10,111 nt of DNA from JBDTLH01 sp039934875 (GTDB taxonomy: Bacteria > Acidobacteriota > Terriglobia > Terriglobales > Acidobacteriaceae), in NCBI GenBank assembly GCA_039934875.1, contig JBDTLH010000332.1, positions 1 through 10,111 of the forward strand, written 5' to 3'. A program made the translations under genes and the position numbers. The notes beneath the pieces are model-generated. The model was not told where the DNA came from, made no database searches, and saw only the letters and a program-made list of their open reading frames with translations. Positions 1 through 5,884 of the stretch are shown piece after piece (the first letter of the stretch is position 1; every line of letters begins with the position of its first letter).

Positions 1-684
1 GGGACGCATCGGCCCCTGGGGAAAGACTTCGCCCGGGCCATATCCATCGTCGGCAGGTTCGGAATAGATCAGGCATCCGACGGCGCCGTGTTCGGCGGCG
101 ATCTTGGGCTTGATGCCGCGCCAGGAGTTGCCGTATTTCGCAATTACGATTGCGCCTTTAACCGAGACACCATGGCGCGCGAGTTCGTCATAATCGGCTT
201 CGAGGCCGTAGTTGACGAAGACCAGCGGCGCGGTGACGTCTCCATCGCGCGAGTAGGCATTGTAGGTGGGGAGCTGCTCACTCTTCTGGCTGGAGGTGGG
301 GTCTTGCGGGAACGGCGGCTCTTCGAGCTTCGCGGTATAGCGCGTGGGCGCGACCAGTTCGACTACCCGCGTTTTAGGCGTAGGGAAGAGCACGTGGAAG
401 GTTTCGATATGCGCGTCCCATCCCCATTGTTTGAATTGCGCGAGTATCCACTCGGCGTTCTCTTTGTCATAGGGCGACCCTACGTGGTGGGGGTGGGCGG
501 AGAGCCGCTGCATATAATTGCGCTGATTTTCCGGCGATGGAATGGCGCGGAACTTCTCTTCCCACTGGCGCTCGGTCTGGGAGCTTTGCTGGTTGAATCC
601 GGCGAGCGGTTGCGGTGTTTGTGCCGGCAGAATTGTGGTCGAGCAAAAAGCATAGAGGAGGAGAGAAGCAGTGATCCGTCGCAT
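1..684 (-). CDS. Exported M28-family NAALADase-like peptidase (glutamate carboxypeptidase II type), N-terminal part
   Basis: 228 codons are visible; the frame is open to the left edge, so the C-terminal part is outside the window. Residues 1-22 form a signal peptide (MRR, then a hydrophobic stretch, then LPAQ). Residues 55-90 hold the motif AHPHHVGSPYDKENAEWI followed by FKQWGWDA, the usual opening of N-acetylated-alpha-linked acidic dipeptidases. Residues about 150-228 look like the protease-associated insert, with APLVFVNYG, GAIVIAKYG, AAEHGAVGCLIYSEP and YGPGEVFPQGP. The metal-binding catalytic core lies beyond the window and cannot be checked. The family removes C-terminal acidic residues from small peptides using two zinc ions; a secreted role in peptide scavenging is inferred. 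The start is the first ATG before the signal peptide; I see no convincing Shine-Dalgarno sequence upstream. It is divergent from the S58 peptidase gene. Confidence 0.88.
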   Translation of the reverse strand, partial: MRRITASLLLYAFCSTTILPAQTPQPLAGFNQQSSQTERQWEEKFRAIPSPENQRNYMQRLSAHPHHVGSPYDKENAEWILAQFKQWGWDAHIETFHVLFPTPKTRVVELVAPTRYTAKLEEPPFPQDPTSSQKSEQLPTYNAYSRDGDVTAPLVFVNYGLEADYDELARHGVSVKGAIVIAKYGNSWRGIKPKIAAEHGAVGCLIYSEPADDGYGPGEVFPQGPMRP

Positions 685-763
685 GGCAGGAATATTACCA
701 GATTATCTTCGCTTCATTTCTTCGCAGTCTAAGATGGAGCGGTAACAAAGAGGTTTTTGAATT
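685..763. promoter_or_regulatory. Divergent spacer between two exported-peptidase genes
   Basis: This 79-base gap must hold the 5' signals of both flanking genes unless transcription enters from outside. On the plus strand AAAGAGG (747-753) lies 10 bases before the S58 peptidase ATG and is a good ribosome binding site. TAAGAT at 730-735 is a possible -10 box for the plus-strand gene, with only a weak TTCGCT (708-713) in the -35 position. For the minus-strand gene I see AT-rich matches such as TAATCT but no pair I would defend. No clear operator palindrome is visible. Confidence 0.4.
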
Positions 764-1948
764 ATGTTGGCAAAGATTCTTATCACTGCTTGCCTGCCGG
801 CGATGACAATCGCTATCGCGCTCGCCCAGAAGGAAGCACGTCCGAGGCTGCGCGAACTGGGCGTGCGGGTCGGCGTATTGCCGCCGGGGCCGCTCAATGC
901 GATCACCGACGTGGCGGGAGTGGAGGTGGGGCAGACGACGCTGATTCGCGGAGACGACATCCGCACCGGCGTCACGGCGATTCTGCCGCACGCGGGCAAT
1001 CTGTTTCAGGAGAAGGTGCCGGGAGCGATCTTTGTGGGCAACGCCTTCGGCAAGCTGATCGGCTCCACGCAGGTGAATGAATTGGGCGAGATCGAGACGC
1101 CGATTTTGCTGACCTCCACTCTTTCCACGCCGAAGGTTGCGGACGCGCTCATCAGCTACCTGTTGCAGCTCAAGGGAAATGAGAAGGTGCAATCGGTGAA
1201 TCCGCTGGTGGGCGAGACGAATGACGGGTACTTGAGCGACATTCGCGCGCGCCCGGTCACGGAGAGCGATGTCTTCGCCGCGATCGAAAATGCAAGAGGC
1301 GGCCCGGTGGAGGAAGGGGTAGTGGGGGCGGGCACCGGCACGGTGGCGTTTGGGTTTAAGGGCGGAATAGGCACTTCATCCCGCCGGCTGCCCGCATCGC
1401 TCGGCGGCTACACCGTGGGCGTATTGGTGCAGACGAATTTTGGCGGGGTGCTCAGCATCGCGGGCGCGCCGGTGGGCAAAGAATTGGGCCAGTACTATTT
1501 GAAGAACCTTCTCGGAAAAAATCAAGGCACCCCCAACTCGCCCACTCCGCAGAGCGCCGATGGCTCGATCATGATGGTGGTGGCGACGGACGCGCCGCTC
1601 GAGCATCGCAATCTGGACCGGCTGGCGGCACGGGCGATGATGGGCCTGGCGCGCACCGGATCCAGCGGAAGCAATGGCAGCGGCGATTATGTAATCGCCT
1701 TTTCGACCGCTCCCGGAGTTCGCATTTATTCCGCGAGCCAGCAACATCAGCCCGAGAAAATATCTCTGGTCAGCAACGACGATATGTCACCCTTGTTTGG
1801 AGCGGTTATCGAAGCGACCGAAGAGGCGATCTACAATTCGCTGTTGCGGGCGCATGACGTTTCCGGGCACGGGCACACGGTGAAGGCGTTGCCGCTGGCG
1901 GAGACGATCGAGATATTGAAGAGGCACGGCGCGATTGCAAACAAGTAG
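764..1948 (+). CDS. Exported S58-family peptidase (DmpA/BapA type, self-cleaving beta-/D-aminopeptidase)
   Basis: A 394-residue protein of the DmpA/BapA family, which are N-terminal-nucleophile hydrolases. They are made as a single chain that cuts itself before a serine, which then becomes the catalytic N-terminus of the beta chain. Visible family signatures are the N-terminal LGVRVGVLPPGPLNAITDV (about 32-50) with VEVGQTTL, NAFGKLIGSTQVNELGEIE, PLVGETNDGYLSD (147-159), and ADGSIMMVVATDAPL (265-279). The expected cut is between Gly267 and Ser268. A GSGD motif at 305-308 sits where family members carry further active-site residues. Residues 1-21 (MLAK, hydrophobic core, IALAQ) look like a signal peptide; the best-studied family members do not obviously have one, so export is notable. 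Known relatives remove N-terminal beta-amino acids, D-Ala or L-residues from peptides; the actual substrate here is unknown. AAAGAGG 10 bases upstream supports the ATG. Confidence 0.9.
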   Translation: MLAKILITACLPAMTIAIALAQKEARPRLRELGVRVGVLPPGPLNAITDVAGVEVGQTTLIRGDDIRTGVTAILPHAGNLFQEKVPGAIFVGNAFGKLIGSTQVNELGEIETPILLTSTLSTPKVADALISYLLQLKGNEKVQSVNPLVGETNDGYLSDIRARPVTESDVFAAIENARGGPVEEGVVGAGTGTVAFGFKGGIGTSSRRLPASLGGYTVGVLVQTNFGGVLSIAGAPVGKELGQYYLKNLLGKNQGTPNSPTPQSADGSIMMVVATDAPLEHRNLDRLAARAMMGLARTGSSGSNGSGDYVIAFSTAPGVRIYSASQQHQPEKISLVSNDDMSPLFGAVIEATEEAIYNSLLRAHDVSGHGHTVKALPLAETIEILKRHGAIANK

Positions 1949-1989
1949 CTGATCGAGGAGGCCGCGATCCACCCGCTGAAGCCCGACGA

Positions 1990-2005
1990 GTCGTGGCCCG
2001 CGACC
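1990..2005. repeat. Short GC-rich near-palindrome, copy A of a shared motif
   Basis: GTCGTGGCCCGCGAC is an imperfect palindrome in the gap between the convergent genes. Its 14-base core CGTGGCCCGCGACC (1992-2005) recurs exactly at 4021-4034 as one arm of a hairpin between exbB and exbD. The rest of the gap (1949-2035) shows no gene or clear site. A chance match is possible in GC-rich DNA. Confidence 0.4.
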
Positions 2006-2035
2006 GGTGATACGAACCGTGCGGCGCAGGCGCCA

Positions 2036-2066
2036 ACAAAAACCGCCGGAGTAATCTCCGGCGGTT
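2036..2066 (-). terminator. Intrinsic terminator of the minus-strand gene series
   Basis: A perfect 11-base-pair stem, AACCGCCGGAG with CTCCGGCGGTT (2041-2051 and 2056-2066), encloses a 4-base loop. Read on the minus strand the stem is followed by a T-run (GGTTTTTGTTGG), the standard Rho-independent layout. It lies 27 bases past the stop codon of the TPR lipoprotein gene and marks the end of that transcription unit. On the plus strand the stem is not followed by a T-run, so it is unlikely to be efficient for the convergent S58 gene. Confidence 0.88.
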
Positions 2067-2092
2067 GCGATTCGGGGTTGAAGAATTGCAAA

Positions 2093-2974
2093 TTACTTGG
2101 CGGGCTGATCGAGCACGATGCCGCCCTGCTGGGACTGCTTTTCGGCCTTTGCCTTCTTGGTGTCCATCGTCTTCTGCACCCAGTTGTCGGCTTCTTTTAA
2201 GTCCGCTTGCCGGGCCGCGGGATCGCCGCAAGAGATGTCCGCCTTCTCGCGGTACATCAGGTTCATGTATGCCATGGCATCGTCATAGTCCTTGCGGGCA
2301 TCCATCGCCTTCTGCAACTCCGAGATGCCTTCATCCACCAGCGGCTGGTTCTTGGCCTGGAGGGCCTCGCACGCCTTCTTGTCTTTGATAGGCTCGTTGG
2401 CATCGGTGAGGTGGAGTTGGGCGCGGAGATCCATGCGCGGTTTGTAGGTAAGCGTCCAATCGATGACACCGATGGAATAGTGGGCTTCCGCATCGTCGGG
2501 CTGCTCGGCGATGATCTTCTGCTGGTACTCCTTGGCCTGATTGAGCTTGGCGGCGCCGGCGTCAAAGTTTTTTTCGTTCACCAGCGCGGAGGCCTCGTTG
2601 AAGAGGATGGAGGCAATGCCCTTGAGCGCATTCACTTTGGTCTGCTTGTCCGGCGGCGGATTCGTAGCGTTGATGACCTGCTTGAAATTGTCGATTGCCT
2701 GGTCGGCGTTGGTGTTGTTTTCAGGCGAATCCACACCGGGCACATAGCTATTAGCGTATGCAGTGGCCAGATAGAGCCGGGCCAGCGGGAGCGATGGGTC
2801 AAGGGTGACAGCGGTCTTGAAGTTCTCGATGGCCTGCTCATAGTGCATGCTCTTATATGCCTGCACGCCTTTATTCAACTGATCGCGCGCTTTGAGCTTG
2901 CTGCATGCGGTGAAGGTGAGGGCCAAAGGCAATAAAATGGCTGCGATTGCCGCGGCGCGAAGGGTCTTGGTCAT
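2093..2974 (-). CDS. TPR-repeat lipoprotein, last gene of the TonB-ExbB-ExbD series
   Basis: With the start at 2974 the protein has 293 residues. MTKTLR, a hydrophobic core and LTFTAC form a lipoprotein signal peptide, with Cys24 as the lipidated residue. Helical TPR-like repeats follow: about 32-65 (LNKGVQAYKSMHYEQAIENF, then LDPSLPLARLYLATAYAN), about 88-150 (ADQAIDNFKQVI and following helices) and about 155-172 (EQPDDAEAHYSIGVIDWTL). Further helices resembling TPRs lie around 213-245. The tail is lysine- and glutamine-rich. TPR proteins are binding scaffolds; no enzyme motif is visible. Position directly after two exbD genes suggests a periplasmic partner of the Ton motor, which is inference. 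The frame stays open upstream to a TTG at 3016, with in-frame ATGs at 3001 and 2986. I chose 2974 because only it puts the basic n-region at the N-terminus, although its GAGGAG lies 12 bases upstream, rather far. Confidence 0.82.
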   Translation of the reverse strand: MTKTLRAAAIAAILLPLALTFTACSKLKARDQLNKGVQAYKSMHYEQAIENFKTAVTLDPSLPLARLYLATAYANSYVPGVDSPENNTNADQAIDNFKQVINATNPPPDKQTKVNALKGIASILFNEASALVNEKNFDAGAAKLNQAKEYQQKIIAEQPDDAEAHYSIGVIDWTLTYKPRMDLRAQLHLTDANEPIKDKKACEALQAKNQPLVDEGISELQKAMDARKDYDDAMAYMNLMYREKADISCGDPAARQADLKEADNWVQKTMDTKKAKAEKQSQQGGIVLDQPAK

Positions 2975-3016
2975 CTTTAAATCCATCTCCTCGAAATCCA
3001 TCTGCTCGAAATCCAA
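2975..3016 (-). repeat. 15-base tandem repeat ahead of the TPR lipoprotein start
   Basis: On the minus strand the bases read TTGGATTTCGAGCAG, then ATGGATTTCGAGGAG, then a shortened ATGGATTTAAAG that runs into the ATG of the lipoprotein. The first two units differ at 2 of 15 positions. The repeat is in frame, so it offers TTG and three ATG codons in a row (3016, 3001, 2986, 2974), and the second unit contains GAGGAG. It may be leader, alternative N-terminus, or both. Confidence 0.8.
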
Positions 3017-3031
3017 CTGCTGATGTTTCTG

Positions 3032-3469
3032 CTATTTGCCGTTCTCGACGTTGGCGGTAATCAGGCCAACCTTATCCACGTTGGAGGCGTGGGCGATGTC
3101 AATCACCTGGGCGACCGAATTGAAATCAATATCCGGATCGCCTTTCACGAACATGACGCGCTCCGCCCGGGTCTTGAAGATGTCCGTGAGGCGGGCCTGC
3201 AGGTTCTGCCAGGTCACGTCATCCTGGTTGATCTTGAGCAGCGGTTTGTCCGGGTCTCCCGACTTCAAGAGTTGCACGACGATGGTGCGCGAGTCCGGGG
3301 GAGGCTGGCTCTTGTCCTTAGGCGGCTGAGGGACCAGTGCATCGAGGCCTTTTGGCGTCAAGGGCGTGATTACCATGAAGATGATCAGCAGCACCAGTAA
3401 TATGTCCACCATCGGCGTAACGTTAATGTCCGAAGAGACGCTGCCCTTCGATCCCACATTCATTCCCAT
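3032..3469 (-). CDS. exbD: ExbD/TolR-family proton-channel subunit, first paralogue (145 aa)
   Basis: A short cytoplasmic N-terminus leads to the family motif SSDINVTPMVD (12-22) and one membrane helix (about 21-38, LLVLLIIFMVITPL). Asp22 matches the proton-carrying aspartate of E. coli ExbD (Asp25). The remainder is the periplasmic domain, with a proline-rich joint (about 47-60) and later the conserved pattern of ExbD domains, including VMFVKGD, VAQVIDIAHASNVDKVGLIT. Together with ExbB it forms the inner-membrane motor that uses the proton motive force to energise TonB. AAGAGGA (minus strand, 3474-3480) lies 4 bases before the ATG at 3469; a second in-frame ATG at 3463 has a 10-base spacing and is a possible alternative. 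It lies 28 bases after the second exbD paralogue in transcription order, so co-transcription is likely. Confidence 0.93.
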   Translation of the reverse strand: MGMNVGSKGSVSSDINVTPMVDILLVLLIIFMVITPLTPKGLDALVPQPPKDKSQPPPDSRTIVVQLLKSGDPDKPLLKINQDDVTWQNLQARLTDIFKTRAERVMFVKGDPDIDFNSVAQVIDIAHASNVDKVGLITANVENGK

Positions 3470-3477
3470 AAAATCCT

Positions 3478-3497
3478 CTTTACCGATTGCTGATTGC

Positions 3498-3498
<1 letters not shown>
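3478..3498. repeat. Heptamer repeat GATTGCT x2 between the two exbD genes
   Basis: GATTGCT occurs twice head to tail (3485-3491 and 3492-3498), touching the stop codon of the upstream exbD. The adjoining bases CTTTACCGATTGCTG (3478-3492) match CCTTATCGATTGCTG at 5849-5863, just after secF, at 13 of 15 positions. The ribosome binding site of the downstream exbD overlaps its edge. Confidence 0.65.
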
Positions 3499-3950
<452 letters not shown>

Positions 3951-3990
3951 TTCAATATCCTCAATCTTAAAGTTCTGCTGTCCGCCGTTA

Positions 3991-4034
3991 GTCACGGGCC
4001 GCGGGCCGCGGGTTTAAGCGCGTGGCCCGCGACC
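3991..4034. repeat. GC-rich hairpin and heptamer repeat between exbB and exbD
   Basis: Arms at 3991-4003 (GTCACGGGCCGCG) and 4021-4033 (CGTGGCCCGCGAC) can pair at 12 of 13 positions, counting one G-U pair. Inside lies a 7-base tandem repeat, GGGCCGC twice plus GGG (3996-4012). No T-run follows on either strand, so it is not a standard terminator. It could act as an mRNA stability or processing element that sets exbB:exbD ratios. The right arm repeats the 14-base core found at 1992-2005. Confidence 0.65.
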
Positions 4035-4069
4035 CCCGACCGTTCCTCAGGGGAAGGTTCGCGCGGAGC

Positions 4070-4822
4070 TTAGCGGCCGCGCTGTTTCAGGAAGTAGTCG
4101 ATCAGCTCGGAGGACGAGTTATCCATCTCGACATCGAAGGCTTCGACTTTGTTGGTGAAATAGTTGAACATCATGACCGCCGGGATCGCGACAAAGAGAC
4201 CCAGGGCGGTGGTGACCAGGGCCTCGGAGATACCGCCGGCGACCGCGGAAAGGCCGGTTGCCTTCTGCGCCGAGATCTCCTTGAAGGCTTCCAAGATTCC
4301 AAGGACGGTCCCGAACAATCCGATGAACACCGCGGTAGTGCCAATGGTCGCCAGACCACCCAGGCCACGCTTCAACTCGGCGTGGGTGATGGCTTCGGAG
4401 CGCTCCAGAGCGCGCTTAGACGCCTCGATCTGCTCGCCAGAGATGGCGTTGGATGCGCCATGGGCGCGAAACTCCATCAGACCGGCGGTGACCACCTTTG
4501 CGAGATGCGATTTCTTGTTCCGTTCGGCAATGCGAATGGCTTCGTCGATCTTGCCCTCTTTGAGAGCGCCCGCCACTGCCGGGGCGAATGCGCGCGATTG
4601 TTTGCGGGCGGCGCTGAAGGCAATGTAGCGGTCGATCATGACGCCGATAGACCAGGCCGACATGACAAAGAGAATGAATACCACGATACGGGCTGGCCAT
4701 CCCATCTGATGCCACAGAGAGATGGGGTCCCAACCCACCGCGGCCTGGCCCTCTTGAAAGAGGTAGAGACCGATGATGGACAGTTTTGCCGGTGCGGCTG
4801 ATGCCAAGGTTGCGAAAAGCAC
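4070..4822 (-). CDS. exbB: ExbB/TolQ/MotA-family motor subunit
   Basis: A 250-residue protein with three predicted membrane helices: about 45-64 (VVFILFVMSAWSIGVMI), 157-178 (LATIGTTAVFIGLFGTVLGIL) and 199-220 (ALVTTALGLFVAIPAVMMF). Between helix 1 and 2 is the large cytoplasmic region with basic, helical segments, as in E. coli ExbB. The signatures GLFGTVLGI and ISEALVTTALGLFVAIPA, with channel-lining threonines, identify the family. ExbB forms a pentameric channel around ExbD and drives TonB with the proton motive force. The start is GTG, supported by a full AGGAGG 9 bases upstream. The N-terminal extension of about 40 residues before helix 1 is typical of the longer ExbB class. TonB lies upstream and two exbD genes lie downstream, so ExbB is preferred over TolQ or MotA. 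Confidence 0.94.
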   Translation of the reverse strand: MLFATLASAAPAKLSIIGLYLFQEGQAAVGWDPISLWHQMGWPARIVVFILFVMSAWSIGVMIDRYIAFSAARKQSRAFAPAVAGALKEGKIDEAIRIAERNKKSHLAKVVTAGLMEFRAHGASNAISGEQIEASKRALERSEAITHAELKRGLGGLATIGTTAVFIGLFGTVLGILEAFKEISAQKATGLSAVAGGISEALVTTALGLFVAIPAVMMFNYFTNKVEAFDVEMDNSSSELIDYFLKQRGR

Positions 4823-4831
4823 TTAAGTTAT

Positions 4832-4837
4832 CCTCCT
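4832..4837 (-). promoter_or_regulatory. Shine-Dalgarno site for exbB GTG start
   Basis: AGGAGG on the minus strand, with 9 bases to the GTG at 4822. It is the strongest ribosome binding site in the window and settles the non-ATG start. The rest of the 180-base tonB-exbB gap (4823-5002) shows no gene and no promoter pair or terminator I can defend. Confidence 0.8.
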
Positions 4838-5002
4838 GAGGAACTTGCTCGTTTTTACTTGCGTATCTGTTGCTGTAATTTTTCCGGTCTCGAAGGGCCG
4901 AAAAACCCTGAAGCTAAAATTGTGCGCTCCAGTGATGGTCTGCTGAAGGATGCGTGGTGGGCAGAGCGTCGCTTATGCCTGCCTATAACTTTATCTTGAT
5001 TT

Positions 5003-5740
5003 TTATCCCGCGCCATTCATCGAGAAGTTGACCTGAATCGTGGTTTCGACCTCAGTCGGCTCTCCGCTCAACAAAAATGGTTTGTAACGCCATTGCCGCA
5101 CCGCATCCATGGCGGCATTGACCAGCATGGGCGGTCCGCTTACCAGATGCAGGTTTGTGATGGTTCCAGTTTTGCTGATGGTTGCCGCGAGCACCACCGT
5201 ACCTTGGATGCGCGCCGTCTTCGCGATGGGCGGATAAACCGGAGTGATCTTGGTAATCAGGTTGCCTTGCGCCACGCCGCCGGAGATCCTCTGCTTCTCT
5301 GCCGGTTTCGCTGCTACTACCTTGGGCGCAGTTCCGGAGCCGACGATGCCGCCAATAATACCGCCCATCGCACCGCCCGGTACGCCACCGGCGACGCCAC
5401 CGGCAACACCTCCAGCCGAGGGCGGGGGCGCTTCTTCTTCCTTCACCATCTTGATCTTATCCGGGATTTTGGTGGGAGTGCGCAACGCACCCTGATCGAG
5501 CTCGCTCACCATCTTCACTGCCTTGGTGACAGGAGCAGGAGGCGGAGGAGGCGGAGGTGGGGGAGGTGGCGCCACCAGGAAGGTCGAAAGCGCCTGCTTG
5601 GGCAACGCTTCCGTATAAATCAATGGGATCAATACCAATATGCCCAGGATCGCGATCTGGATCAAGAATGAGAGGCTGGTGGTCCACCTCGTACCGGTCT
5701 TGATCCGTCCGCTTGATTCCACCAAACTATCTTCAAACAT
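5003..5740 (-). CDS. tonB: TonB-family energy transducer
   Basis: A 245-residue protein in the usual TonB order. A cytoplasmic N-terminus is followed by one membrane helix (about 21-42, SLSFLIQIAILGILVLIPLIY). A periplasmic linker starts with 11 prolines in a row (58-68), continues through a charged stretch and has a Gly-rich segment (109-136, repeated GGV). The C-terminal TonB domain spans about 160-242 (ITPVYPPIAKTARIQGTVVL, AAMDAVRQWRYKPFLL, TIQVNF). TonB spans the periplasm and transmits ExbB/ExbD work to outer-membrane receptors. The Pro/Gly linker differs from the Pro-Glu/Pro-Lys repeats of E. coli TonB. The frame opens at a GTG at 5764, but GGAGAG (5746-5751) lies 5 bases before the ATG at 5740, so that start is preferred. 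It follows secF on the same strand and precedes exbB. Confidence 0.92.
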   Translation of the reverse strand: MFEDSLVESSGRIKTGTRWTTSLSFLIQIAILGILVLIPLIYTEALPKQALSTFLVAPPPPPPPPPPPAPVTKAVKMVSELDQGALRTPTKIPDKIKMVKEEEAPPPSAGGVAGGVAGGVPGGAMGGIIGGIVGSGTAPKVVAAKPAEKQRISGGVAQGNLITKITPVYPPIAKTARIQGTVVLAATISKTGTITNLHLVSGPPMLVNAAMDAVRQWRYKPFLLSGEPTEVETTIQVNFSMNGAG

Positions 5741-5745
5741 GGCAA

Positions 5746-5751
5746 CTCTCC
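5746..5751 (-). promoter_or_regulatory. Shine-Dalgarno site that decides the tonB start
   Basis: GGAGAG on the minus strand with a 5-base gap to the ATG at 5740. It lies inside the longer frame beginning at GTG 5764, which has no such site, so the shorter protein is favoured. Confidence 0.65.
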
Positions 5752-5771
5752 GTGATGACGACACAAACTGG

Positions 5772-5788
5772 GTCTAAATGAATTAGAC
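5772..5788. promoter_or_regulatory. Interrupted palindrome in the tonB leader
   Basis: GTCTAA, 5 bases (ATGAA), then TTAGAC: a perfect 6+6 inverted repeat centred 40 bases upstream of the tonB ATG. Its spacing and AT-rich centre would suit a dimeric regulator. I cannot match it to a known operator; it does not resemble a full Fur box. A weak RNA hairpin is the alternative. Confidence 0.4.
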
Positions 5789-5868
5789 ACCGCGGTTGCT
5801 CCTTTTGCTCCCACTTACAGCAGCGAACCACAGAAAAAAATAGGAATTCCTTATCGATTGCTGTCCCT

Positions 5869-5884
5869 GCACCAATGCTGGTGC
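5869..5884 (-). other. Small hairpin directly after the secF stop
   Basis: GCACCA, loop of 4, TGGTGC (5869-5874 and 5879-5884) abuts the secF stop codon. There is no T-run after it, so termination would be weak at best; it may stabilise or process the mRNA between secF and tonB. Confidence 0.4.

Noticed and set aside
88..732. Long plus-strand open frame opposite the M28 peptidase
   Set aside because: The minus strand in this stretch encodes a signal peptide and recognisable NAALADase/PA-domain motifs; the plus-strand protein is arginine- and leucine-rich with no motif. It is an antisense shadow in GC-rich DNA.
3951..3995. Upstream GTG start for the second exbD, giving 165 aa
   Set aside because: No ribosome binding site precedes it, it lies in a GC-rich hairpin, and the ATG at 3950 has GAGGA at 7 bases.
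4879..4905. TTTTTCCGG ... CCGAAAAA inverted repeat in the tonB-exbB gap as a terminator
   Set aside because: The T-tract is on the 5' side and the A-tract on the 3' side on both strands, so neither strand has a stem followed by T's. The pairing also needs a bulged base.
5741..5764. Upstream GTG start for tonB, giving 253 aa
   Set aside because: The GTG lacks a ribosome binding site, and the extra codons contain the GGAGAG that serves the ATG at 5740.
5796..5811. TTGCTCC repeated at 9-base spacing in the secF-tonB gap
   Set aside because: Only two copies, in a pyrimidine-rich stretch and with a different period from the heptamer arrays; most likely chance.
5869..5884. Hairpin after secF as a full terminator
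   Set aside because: Only a 6-bp stem with no T-run; kept as a minor structure only.
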